From positions 1 to 25,331 of the IMG/VR virus record IMGVR_UViG_3300033571_011770: DNA of 25,331 nucleotides; one strand, 5' to 3'. A program made the position numbers and the translations under genes. The notes under the pieces are model-generated. The model saw only the letters and a program-made list of their open reading frames with translations, was not told where the DNA came from and made no database searches. The DNA is from a virus. Shown here one piece after another: positions 18,980 through 25,331 of this stretch; position 1 is the first letter of the stretch, and each line of letters begins with the position of its first letter.

Positions 18980-20400
18980 TAAAAATTGACTTTTCAGGTA
19001 AAAAGAGAAGCCTTTTACAATTTTTTGGAGATGCGAACGAGTTGGAAATCATTCGGGATTCTTTTTCGGTCCCAAATCCAGCTTATATTTCTAAAAAAAA
19101 GTTTATTCCCGCGAGACTATACGCAATTACTCCTAGCGGTAGGTTTGATATTGGTTTATTAGATGCAGTTTTGGACGTTTTAAAAGAGTATGCCTTTGCT
19201 TATGAGCTTTCGGATGCTTTAAAACAGTATTTAAATTCGTTTAAACGCCCAGAATTTCAACTTTCTGTCCATTTAGCCCTTCCATACCGAGATTACCAAG
19301 AAGACGCGATAGAAAACTGTGTAAAAGCAGGAAACGGTGTTGTGTTGGTGGGAACGGGTGGTGGAAAAACACTTTTAACTGCTGGTTTGATCGAAAATAT
19401 TCGAACTGCGATAGGAAAACCCGATGCAAAGGTGTTAATAACCGTTCCAACGCTACAATTAGTTGAGCAAACATCAAAAGATTTCGAAGAATACGGGTTA
19501 ACCAGCATTACCAAGTGGTCGGGAGACAATAAATTGGACCACACGGCAAAAATTATTGTTGCGGGAACCCAAAATTTAACAGGGAAGAACACAGACTTGT
19601 CAGTTTTGGCTGATGTTGATATTTTTATCGGAGATGAAGTTCACGTTTATAAAAAAGCGAACGTTTTAAACAAAGTATTCAAATTTATTAACACGCCATA
19701 CCGATTCGGATTAACCGGAACGATGCCGTCTGAAAAAATTGATCAATGGAACATCATCGGCAAGTTCGGAAAGGTGTTATACGAGAAAAAAATCGAAGAA
19801 TTGAAAAATGAAAAGCATGTATCTGATTTTAAAATCTATATTTTAAACATCGATCACAAAGGGAAAACGTTTTCGGGCGATAAAAAAACACCAGCCTTGA
19901 AATATATGAGGGAATTGAAATATTTGATAACAAATCCCAACCGCAACAACATTATTTCTAATTTGGCGTCAAAACTCGACGGAAATACTGTAATCATGGT
20001 GGATCGTTTGATAAACGGAGAAGCTTTGTTGAAAAATTTAACACATAAAGCACCCAACCGCCCAATATTTTTCATTCAAGGTGAAACCGAAGTCGAAGAC
20101 CGTGAAAAAATTAAAAATTTGATGGAAAATACCACCGATGCGATAGTTATTTCTGTTAGCAAGATATTTTCCACAGGTATTAACATCCCAAACTTGCACA
20201 ATATCATTTTTGCCAGCGCGGGTAAAGCTAAAATCAAAATCATTCAAAGTATTGGTAGATCGTTGCGCAAACATCCGACAAAGAAAAGCGCAAAAATTTT
20301 CGATATCTCGGATAACACTTACTACGGAGCAATTCACAAGGAAAAGAGAAAAGAATTGTATACCGCCGAAAACTACCCATACGTAGAAAGAAATTTATGA
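18976..20400 (+). CDS. uvsW: UvsW-like RNA-DNA/DNA helicase
   Basis: This encodes 474 residues (T4 UvsW is 503). An N-terminal DNA-binding domain ('IPARLYAITPSGRFDIGLLD', near 44-63) precedes two RecA-like domains: Q-motif-like 'PYRDYQEDAIENC', Walker A 'VGTGGGKTLL' (Lys131), motif Ia 'ITVPTLQLVEQ', DEVH (220-223), 'FGLTGTM', then 'FSTGINIPNLHNIIFA' and motif VI 'QSIGRSLRKHP'. These match T4 UvsW block by block. UvsW unwinds branched DNA and R-loops and shuts off origin-dependent initiation late in infection. It overlaps uvsY upstream and the sigma gene downstream by ATGA, so the three are translationally coupled. Confidence 0.94.
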   Translation: MIKIDFSGKKRSLLQFFGDANELEIIRDSFSVPNPAYISKKKFIPARLYAITPSGRFDIGLLDAVLDVLKEYAFAYELSDALKQYLNSFKRPEFQLSVHLALPYRDYQEDAIENCVKAGNGVVLVGTGGGKTLLTAGLIENIRTAIGKPDAKVLITVPTLQLVEQTSKDFEEYGLTSITKWSGDNKLDHTAKIIVAGTQNLTGKNTDLSVLADVDIFIGDEVHVYKKANVLNKVFKFINTPYRFGLTGTMPSEKIDQWNIIGKFGKVLYEKKIEELKNEKHVSDFKIYILNIDHKGKTFSGDKKTPALKYMRELKYLITNPNRNNIISNLASKLDGNTVIMVDRLINGEALLKNLTHKAPNRPIFFIQGETEVEDREKIKNLMENTTDAIVISVSKIFSTGINIPNLHNIIFASAGKAKIKIIQSIGRSLRKHPTKKSAKIFDISDNTYYGAIHKEKRKELYTAENYPYVERNL

Positions 20401-21077
20401 AAAGAAAAAGAAGAATAAAAATCGAAGACCTGATAACCGACGATGAAGAAACAATTCATGAGGTTGAGAAGGAGATTGTCTTGTATGATATCGATCATCC
20501 AGAAGAAGATCACATTCTTTCATCATTAATAAAAGATGAAGACTCTGACGAAGATGTTGACGAAGATGAAGATGAAGAACTCGATGATGACGAGGAAGCA
20601 CTTGAAGATATTGTTGACGAAGAGGAAAAACCTGTTAAGGCTGCGAGAAAATATAAGATTAAAAAGCCCGACAAAGCAAAATTTTATATACAGCCCAAAG
20701 AGTTTGATGATGAAATCATAAAATATTACAACACCGGAGTAATGTCAGACGAATTAGCCTTGATGGTGGAAAAAATTGCAAACAAATTAAGCTTTAGTCC
20801 AAACTTCATCAACTACAGTTACAAAGATGATATGATCGGTGATGCAGTTGTCAAAATGATGAAAGCTTTGATTGGGAAAAAATACCAGCACGACAAAGGG
20901 AGCAATCCGTTTTCGTATTTTACCCGAATTGCTTTCAATTCGTTTATCTGTCGGATCAAAAAAGAAAAGCATACGCAAGAAACTCACGAAAAATATCGTG
21001 ATGAACTCTTGATGTTTGCCGACAACTATAATACAATCACAAAGAACAGAAATGTTAGAATTATACCAGAAAATTAA
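20397..21077 (+). CDS. 55: Late-transcription sigma factor, T4 gp55-like
   Basis: This encodes 226 residues (T4 gp55 is 185). Residues 110-200 match gp55: 'LALMVEKIANKLSFSPNFIN' (T4 'LAIMLIAEGLSKRFNFSGY'), 'KDDMIGDAVVKMMKAL' (T4 'KQEMIADGIEASIKGL') and 'NPFSYFTRIAFNSFICRIKK' (T4 '[20 protein letters not shown]'). gp55 binds host RNA polymerase and reads TATAAATA-type -10 boxes; in T4 it works with gp33 and the clamp gp45. This is the obvious reader of the TAA(A/G)TA boxes in this window. The odd feature is an added N-terminus: a basic start, then a nearly unbroken Asp/Glu tract at residues 47-77. It overlaps uvsW by ATGA. Confidence 0.92.
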   Translation: MKRKRRIKIEDLITDDEETIHEVEKEIVLYDIDHPEEDHILSSLIKDEDSDEDVDEDEDEELDDDEEALEDIVDEEEKPVKAARKYKIKKPDKAKFYIQPKEFDDEIIKYYNTGVMSDELALMVEKIANKLSFSPNFINYSYKDDMIGDAVVKMMKALIGKKYQHDKGSNPFSYFTRIAFNSFICRIKKEKHTQETHEKYRDELLMFADNYNTITKNRNVRIIPEN

Positions 21078-21078
21078 T

Positions 21079-21441
21079 ATGAAAAAAAGCGATTATTACA
21101 TGTCTTACAACCGTTTGATATACGGTGGCGAAAACTGTTATGATGTAGCGGCAAACCCATTGTTATACAGTCGTAACAACAGAATAACATCTTTATTATT
21201 TGACGCAATCGATGATGTAGGCAAATCACAATTTAAATTTCATGCAGGAGTAGATATTATTGATATTTTTCAACAACATCCGATGTATTGTGATATTACA
21301 CCAAGTAAAATACGGTTTGAAGAAAAAACCGCGACATGTGGACATTTTTCAACATGCGGTTGTCGAATACTGGTAGAATTAGATTTTGATTTGCACCGAA
21401 AAACGTTAATATGCAATGGTGAAATTTTAATTTCGGAATAA
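21079..21441 (+). CDS. Unknown small protein with C-terminal Cys motif
   Basis: This encodes 120 residues from the ATG at 21079, two bases after the gp55 stop; an upstream in-frame TTG at 21016 lies inside gp55. A helical first half ends near 'FKFHAGVDIIDIFQQHP', followed by 'CGHFSTCGC', a tight Cys/His cluster that could hold zinc, and a strand-rich end. I know no family. Its stop overlaps the gp47 start (TAATG), so it is cotranslated between the late sigma and a recombination nuclease. Confidence 0.7.
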   Translation: MKKSDYYMSYNRLIYGGENCYDVAANPLLYSRNNRITSLLFDAIDDVGKSQFKFHAGVDIIDIFQQHPMYCDITPSKIRFEEKTATCGHFSTCGCRILVELDFDLHRKTLICNGEILISE

Positions 21442-22490
21442 TGGATACATTTAAAAGCAAAAAGATCGGAATGTTATCCGATTTACATATCGGTGTTCGC
21501 CAAGACAGTGAGTTGTGGCATGAAACCGCTTTGGATTTTGCGGAATGGTCTTCGAAAAAATTCGAAGCTTTGGGGATAACCGAGATTGCCATATTGGGAG
21601 ATGTTTTTGACAACCGTTCTGAAATATCTGTAAGAACTCTAGGCGTTGCGCAAAAATTCTTTGAATATTTTAAAGAATTTCAACTGGTTGTTCCGGTTGG
21701 CAACCACGACTGTTACAAAAAATATGATAGTGATGTCCATTCGTTGGGATTACTCAACGGTTGGAAAAATGTAGAGATTGTCGATACACCCAGAGTGTTT
21801 AAAACAACAATGGATAAAACTATTTCTGTTTTACCTTGGGGAACGAGTTTGGAAGAAATGCCAACCGCAGATATCATGTTCGGACACATGGATATCAAAT
21901 CGTTTTATATGAACGGTTACAATTTGTGCGAACATGGGTTTGAATCAGCAGACTTGTTTTTAAAATCCAGATATGTCATATCAGGACACTTTCATAAAAG
22001 AGATTTGAGAGAATACAGCAAGGGAAAAATCTTGTATTTGGGTAGTCCGTATCAAATGAACTTTGGGGAAGTTGGTGACGAGCGCGGAATTTATGTTTTC
22101 GATCTTGAAAAAGAAACGTTCGACTTTATCGAAAACACAATATCACCAAAACACCAAAAAATAAAAATTAGTGAATTGATATCGAAAAAAATCAAGAGTT
22201 CCGACTTGCAAGAAATGGTTCCAAACAATATCGTGTCGTTGATTGTTGACCATCCGATAAAACCCGACACCCAAGCGATGCTACTTTCGAAAATTCAAAA
22301 TCTATCGCCAAAATTCTTGAAACCAGACTTTGATTTGCCAGATATTGACATTTCTTCTGACGGTAACGATGGATCAGAAGCGGTGGACATCTCGGTAATC
22401 ATCGATGAATACATTGACGGGTTGGATACCGAAAATAAAGAGCCGATTAAAAAATATATCGGAGAACTCTATCAAAAATACGCCGTTTAA
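21441..22490 (+). CDS. 47: Recombination nuclease subunit, T4 gp47/Mre11/SbcD-like
   Basis: This encodes 349 residues (T4 gp47 is 339). The calcineurin-like phosphoesterase motifs are complete: 'SDLHIG' (Asp14, His16), 'LGDVFDNR' (Asp54), 'VGNHDC' (Asn88, His89), 'FGHMD' (His149) and 'SGHFHKR' (His183, His185). A C-terminal region of mixed helices and an acidic linker would bind the gp46 ATPase. The gp46/47 complex resects DNA ends for recombination-dependent replication. The gene follows uvsY, uvsW and gp55 in one operon. In T4 gene 46 follows directly; here it does not. Confidence 0.94.
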   Translation: MDTFKSKKIGMLSDLHIGVRQDSELWHETALDFAEWSSKKFEALGITEIAILGDVFDNRSEISVRTLGVAQKFFEYFKEFQLVVPVGNHDCYKKYDSDVHSLGLLNGWKNVEIVDTPRVFKTTMDKTISVLPWGTSLEEMPTADIMFGHMDIKSFYMNGYNLCEHGFESADLFLKSRYVISGHFHKRDLREYSKGKILYLGSPYQMNFGEVGDERGIYVFDLEKETFDFIENTISPKHQKIKISELISKKIKSSDLQEMVPNNIVSLIVDHPIKPDTQAMLLSKIQNLSPKFLKPDFDLPDIDISSDGNDGSEAVDISVIIDEYIDGLDTENKEPIKKYIGELYQKYAV

Positions 22491-22494
22491 AAAT

Positions 22495-22523
22495 TTGACA
22501 ATGCGCAAGATATAAGATAAGAT
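22495..22523 (+). promoter_or_regulatory. Early promoter for the 22531 gene
   Basis: TTGACA (22495-22500), 17-base spacer, TAAGAT (22518-22523), then seven bases and the GTG at 22531. It restarts transcription after gp47. Confidence 0.65.
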
Positions 22524-22530
22524 TGGTATT

Positions 22531-22890
22531 GTGAATATTAAAAATGTTTTAAAAAGCTTTTTGACCTATTATGATGTGTCAAGGCAATCTGGTCATACGA
22601 CAGTAATGTTTGAAGGCATAAAAAACCTTCCAGAAACACAAACAGCTATCGTAGTTGCGCAAAATTTTAATCATGCAAAAATGTTAGAACAAGAACATCA
22701 ACACCCTAACGTTTATTATGTAACACCATATTCGGCAGACGCACGATTACGTGGAAGAAAAGGTCCAATGCTTTTTGATAATTTTGCTTTGATTAATATT
22801 TTTGAGGAAGCATACCACTCTATAGAAAAATTGGAACGCGATGTTATGATGGCAAACAATAAACTCGCAGCAATTAAAAGTATATTATAA
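22531..22890 (+). CDS. Small protein with P-loop-like 'SGHTT' motif
   Basis: This encodes 119 residues from a GTG at 22531. 'VSRQSGHTTVMF' (about residues 16-27) has the feel of a degenerate P-loop, and 'MLFDNFALINIF' (about 80-91) could be a Walker-B-like strand; between them lies a strand, 'TAIVVAQNFNHAKML'. I have an impression of similar 'GHTT' or 'GRTT' small proteins in phages, with no known function. Its own promoter (TTGACA, 17 bases, TAAGAT) ends 7 bases before the GTG, so it begins a new transcription unit after gp47. Confidence 0.7.
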   Translation: MNIKNVLKSFLTYYDVSRQSGHTTVMFEGIKNLPETQTAIVVAQNFNHAKMLEQEHQHPNVYYVTPYSADARLRGRKGPMLFDNFALINIFEEAYHSIEKLERDVMMANNKLAAIKSIL

Positions 22891-22893
22891 AAT

Positions 22894-23670
22894 ATGGAAG
22901 ATTTAAAAAACACTGATGTTGGAATTGGAATATTGGACATTTACAGCGATGCGTCACTGAAACGATGCATTGAATCTGTAATTCGTTCAGACGCAGCCCA
23001 ATCACCATCATACATCATATCAAACAAGAAAATAAAAACGTCTGATGTTGAGTTCAACAAGCATATTACACACCAAGTTAGTATGGCGGCACTACGAAAT
23101 CATTGTGTGGCGCATTTTAGAAGCATGGGTGTCAAATATATATTCTTGCTCAACTCAAACGTAACGATTACCGATCCAGATTTTGTTAAAAATACAATAA
23201 AAACCGCCGAAACGTTCGGAACTTGGTTTTTAACAGGAAACAACGAAACACCAACCATATTAGATGACGATAGCGGTCAAAGTTTGGAGATTAACAACAA
23301 ATTAAACACGGATTTTGTGTTTATTCGGTCTGGTGTCGCGGGAACTTTGGGATATTTCGACGAAAGATACGTCAACACCAAAGATTTGGACGTATTGGAC
23401 TACATCAACACGGCCAGAAAGAACGGGATGTATCCAAAACATCCATTTCACACAACGGTTGGTCGTGTGGCAACATACGAAAAAGAAAAGATTGAAAGAA
23501 TCGATCACAGCGACACGTTAGATGTTGAAAACAGAAGCGTTGGATTTTCTTATGGATATTTCAAGCACAGATGGAATTACATTCCCGACATGGAAGAAAC
23601 CGAAACAATATCCAAAGAAGATTTGATGGTTTTCATGGGAGATTTACAAAAAAATTATGGAAAATCCTGA
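22894..23670 (+). CDS. GT-A type glycosyltransferase-like protein
   Basis: This encodes 258 residues. It opens with 'VGIGILDIYSDASLKRCIES', a GT2-like first strand and helix. The central 'SMAALRNHCVAHFRSMGVKY' and 'IFLLNSNVTITDPDFV' correspond to the GT-A 'ARN.G......G.YI.FLD.D....P' block. Asn replaces the first metal-binding Asp (LNSN instead of LDxD), so catalysis may be altered. Donor and acceptor are unknown. Its last 14 bases overlap the next gene. A similar N-terminus is found in the partial gene at the right edge. Confidence 0.7.
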   Translation: MEDLKNTDVGIGILDIYSDASLKRCIESVIRSDAAQSPSYIISNKKIKTSDVEFNKHITHQVSMAALRNHCVAHFRSMGVKYIFLLNSNVTITDPDFVKNTIKTAETFGTWFLTGNNETPTILDDDSGQSLEINNKLNTDFVFIRSGVAGTLGYFDERYVNTKDLDVLDYINTARKNGMYPKHPFHTTVGRVATYEKEKIERIDHSDTLDVENRSVGFSYGYFKHRWNYIPDMEETETISKEDLMVFMGDLQKNYGKS

Positions 23671-24049
23671 TATTGTATACACAATCGATCTGATTCAACC
23701 AGATGTGCCAACGGCAAATGGTCGAATTTATAGCAAAGATGTTATCAACGAGATAGTCAACAAAACCAATCTTAATATACTAAAGAAAAAACCAGTTCTT
23801 TTATATTCGACGCTTGGAAACGATTTAACAAATGCTGTTGGAGTTGTTGAAAATTCTAGACTTGTTAACGATAGAATAGTCATCGATATAAAATTGTTAG
23901 ATACAACAACCGCTTTGGTGGTAAAAGAACTTCTAAGCGACCCAAAAACATTTTGTATAACTCCCACATCCGTAGGAACGGTTGATGAAAATAACCGTGT
24001 AACCTCTCTTGATGATGTGCAATATTATAACATAGCACCTAGAATATAA
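23657..24049 (+). CDS. Prohead-protease-like fold protein lacking the catalytic His
   Basis: This encodes 130 residues. 'TANGRIYSKDVINEIVNKTN' resembles the 'NRN.RLYPK.ILE.AV' block of T4 prohead protease gp21, and the following 'TNAVGVVENSRLVNDRIVID' and 'DPKTFCITPTSVGTVDENN' follow the same order as the gp21 fold. The gp21 catalytic 'NHP' is replaced by 'LYSTL' and the 'SSRG' serine region by 'PTSVG', so it may be an inactive relative or a structural cousin. It starts inside the end of the glycosyltransferase gene, away from the capsid genes. The likeness is weak; an unrelated beta-rich protein is possible. Confidence 0.58.
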   Translation: MENPDIVYTIDLIQPDVPTANGRIYSKDVINEIVNKTNLNILKKKPVLLYSTLGNDLTNAVGVVENSRLVNDRIVIDIKLLDTTTALVVKELLSDPKTFCITPTSVGTVDENNRVTSLDDVQYYNIAPRI

Positions 24050-24054
24050 AAATT

Positions 24055-24258
24055 ATGAAAAAAGAAATAAAAACATACACAGATATGGTCGAAGATTGTA
24101 AAAACGTCCTTTCTGAAAGTGACGCGATTTTGCAAAACGCGATGAAAAACGTTAAAGATGCTAACGGCGCATCTGACGATGATAAAGAATTTTTCGGAGA
24201 ATTGGAAAAAATTCTGAAACGGATGAAAAATTTTAGTAAAGAACTTAATACAAAATAA
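24055..24258 (+). CDS. Small helical protein, paralogue of the 24537 gene's N-terminus
   Basis: This encodes 67 residues, all helical and charged. 'YTDMVEDCKNVLSESDAILQ' aligns with 'YKDMLEDGKNLLAESGEILQ' in the protein at 24537-25178, and the DNA itself is alike (24081-24150 against 24563-24632). The rest, 'DKEFFGELEKILKRMKNFSK', is a second helix that the longer paralogue lacks. Function unknown; a coiled-coil or partner-binding module is likely. Confidence 0.65.
   Translation: MKKEIKTYTDMVEDCKNVLSESDAILQNAMKNVKDANGASDDDKEFFGELEKILKRMKNFSKELNTK
24081..24150 (+). repeat. Direct repeat, copy 1
   Basis: Seventy bases encode the shared helical module; by hand count 56 of 70 match the copy at 24563-24632. 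Confidence 0.75.
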
Positions 24259-24263
24259 AATTT

Positions 24264-24305
24264 ATGGAGGGCTTGCAGAAAGATTATGGAAAAAAATATG
24301 AATAA
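24264..24305 (+). pseudogene. Relic of a glycosyltransferase C-terminus
   Basis: A 13-codon frame reads 'MEGLQKDYGKKYE' then stop, close to the last residues of the protein ending at 23670 ('MGDLQKNYGKS'). In both places the next gene's ATG sits in the same TATGGA. It looks like the remaining end of a lost upstream gene. Confidence 0.45.
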
Positions 24306-24525
24306 AACAACAGAAAAATGGAAACCGTTATTAATAACCAAAAGACCAACAGACGGTTCTTTTGTGCTGGAAGAATATCACCAAGAATGTGCTGAACACT
24401 TGGAATATATAGAAAGAAAATTCTCCAAAACAGACGAAAACAAATTTAGAGAATATATGGCCTTCTGCATACAATGTTATCGAGACGGTGGAAAATTTGG
24501 TGGAGTAATTGAACAAATTTTATAA
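24286..24525 (+). CDS. Unknown small protein
   Basis: This encodes 79 residues from ATG 24286; an ATG at 24298 is an alternative. A GGAGGG at 24266-24271 lies 14 bases before the start and is the only strong Shine-Dalgarno-like sequence I noticed. The body is helical with 'YHQECAEHLEYIERKFSKTD' and two Cys in 'AFCIQCYRDGG'. I know no family. The start sits inside a 13-codon relic that resembles the C-terminus of the glycosyltransferase at 22894-23670. Confidence 0.62.
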   Translation: MEKNMNKTTEKWKPLLITKRPTDGSFVLEEYHQECAEHLEYIERKFSKTDENKFREYMAFCIQCYRDGGKFGGVIEQIL

Positions 24526-24536
24526 TAAAACAAAAC

Positions 24537-25178
24537 ATGAAGAATATAGAAGAAAAATATAAAGATATGCTGGAAGATGGTAAAAATCTCCTTGCTGAAA
24601 GTGGTGAGATTTTGCAGAACTCGATAGAAAAAACGAAACTACCAACAAAAGCTAACAGAGTAAAACAACAAAAAAAGGTTGATGTTGAAAGAAATAAAAT
24701 CATCGACACCCTTTTGAGCGCAAAAGAGAGAAACCAACACAAATACGTCGAAAAAGTATTGGAAGACTTTCGAAAGAAGGAAATTCCTGTTATCTTTTTT
24801 GCCCAACTTCCGTTCGTCAACAAAACTACCGGAGAAAAGGAAGCAAATTTGATTCAATATAACAATATTGGCGCACTTTACGGTCATCATCCAGCAACTT
24901 TAGAAAATGAATTGGAGAATTTGAAAAATCAAAGAAATACACACATTTTCAACCGATCTTTGTTCTACCAATTTGTTTATACCTTTTCAGGGATAAACAG
25001 TTATTTGTTCAACATGAAAAAGGGTGAAATTTTTGAAAGCGCAACAGTCGATGAACTTCTTTCGAGGTTTGTTTATAGCCTTAAAAACATATTCAATGGA
25101 ATGTTTTATAGATACAAAGATTCGGTTCTAGAAGAAATCGATGAAAAGATTAAAAAGTTAGAAGATGAAAAAAAATAA
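24537..25178 (+). CDS. Unknown helical protein with duplicated N-terminal module
   Basis: This encodes 213 residues. Residues 1-35 repeat the module of the protein at 24055-24258 ('DMLEDGKNLLAESGEILQNS'). The middle has 'EIPVIFFAQLPFVNK', a hydrophobic strand, and the C-terminal third is helical, ending 'EEIDEKIKKLEDEKK', a probable coiled coil. There is no signal peptide. I know no family. Its last 14 bases overlap the start of the next glycosyltransferase gene. Confidence 0.68.
   Translation: MKNIEEKYKDMLEDGKNLLAESGEILQNSIEKTKLPTKANRVKQQKKVDVERNKIIDTLLSAKERNQHKYVEKVLEDFRKKEIPVIFFAQLPFVNKTTGEKEANLIQYNNIGALYGHHPATLENELENLKNQRNTHIFNRSLFYQFVYTFSGINSYLFNMKKGEIFESATVDELLSRFVYSLKNIFNGMFYRYKDSVLEEIDEKIKKLEDEKK
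24563..24632 (+). repeat. Direct repeat, copy 2
   Basis: This matches 24081-24150, offset by 482 bases, in the same reading-frame position of a longer gene. Confidence 0.75.
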
Positions 25179-25331
25179 AATAGGAATCGGATTAATCACA
25201 TGCGATAGGCCCGAATTCTACAAAGAATCGATGGCAAGTGTGGCGAAAGCCGTTGAGCATTTGGGGATTGAACACATTCTTATTAACGATGGTGAAGAAT
25301 TACCATACTATCCTCGCAATTACATCCAAAC
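25165..25331 (+). CDS. Glycosyltransferase family 2-like, N-terminal part only
   Basis: The frame is open from ATG 25165 to the window edge, about 55 residues. 'NKIGIGLITCDRPEFYKESM' is a GT2-type first strand and helix ('vsIgI.TynRp..l...l.S'), and 'HILINDGEELP' matches the 'iivvDdgS' strand with its donor-binding Asp. The N-terminus resembles that of the protein at 22894 ('VGIGILDIYSD'). The rest of the gene lies outside the window. Confidence 0.68.
   Translation, partial: MKKNKIGIGLITCDRPEFYKESMASVAKAVEHLGIEHILINDGEELPYYPRNYIQ

Noticed and set aside
1-25331. CRISPR arrays, insertion sequences, rRNA and tRNA genes
   Set aside because: I saw no regularly spaced repeats, transposase-like proteins, rRNA segments or cloverleaf-like sequences. 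tRNA detection by eye is unreliable, so this is not a firm exclusion.

Overview
This window is part of the genome of a large T4-like tailed phage with a myovirus-type contractile tail. The evidence is a set of T4-type core genes recognisable from their proteins: portal (gp20-like), a tail-sheath stabiliser-like protein (gp15-like), a gp31/GroES-like co-chaperonin, a gp61-like primase, UvsY, UvsW, the late sigma factor gp55 and the recombination nuclease gp47. The DNA is AT-rich and tightly packed, with genes on both strands, frequent 1-4 bp overlaps and no non-coding stretch above about 225 bp. I found no rRNA, tRNA or CRISPR array. A lipoprotein-type spanin candidate points to a Gram-negative host; the host cannot be named from this sequence.

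Layout. 1-2940 (minus) is a structural block: portal (runs off the left edge), a small structural candidate and the gp15-like protein. 2980-4626 (minus) is an Fe-S DinG/XPD-like helicase. 4674-5184 (plus) holds two small genes. 5179-7900 (minus) is an operon of a StrF-type glycosyltransferase, small genes (one possibly a gp62-like clamp-loader subunit), the gp31-like co-chaperonin, a WYL_2/DUF2693-like protein and a zinc-ribbon protein. 7971-8986 (plus) has two unknown genes. 8983-12205 (minus) has the primase, an acidic winged-helix-like protein, a P-loop kinase-like protein and unknowns. 12241-14432 (plus) looks like a lysis cassette: unimolecular-spanin candidate, two small proteins, a membrane protein and a PG-binding/M15 endolysin. 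14427-18358 (minus) has two unknowns (one with tandem zinc knuckles), a Hjc-like nuclease, a GIY-YIG homing endonuclease and a CCA-adding enzyme. 18359-18583 is the largest intergenic region, with a consensus promoter, a palindromic operator pair and a G-quadruplex motif. 18584-25331 (plus) is the recombination and late-sigma operon (UvsY, UvsW, gp55, unknown, gp47), then a hypervariable-looking block of glycosyltransferases and small duplicated genes.

Regulation is the most striking aspect. Two promoter classes can be read by eye. Twelve genes (plus one variant) have a TAA(A/G)TA box, resembling the T4 late promoter TATAAATA, usually 5-9 bases before the start codon. Six sigma70-like promoters (TTGACA/TATAAT type) have their -10 box only 6-10 bases before an ATG or GTG. 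If transcription starts at the normal distance, both classes make leaderless or nearly leaderless mRNAs, and Shine-Dalgarno sequences are almost absent. The gp55-like sigma encoded here is the natural candidate to read the TAA(A/G)TA boxes. Several late-class proteins share an N-terminal leader resembling T4 capsid-targeting sequences, including the CCA-adding enzyme.
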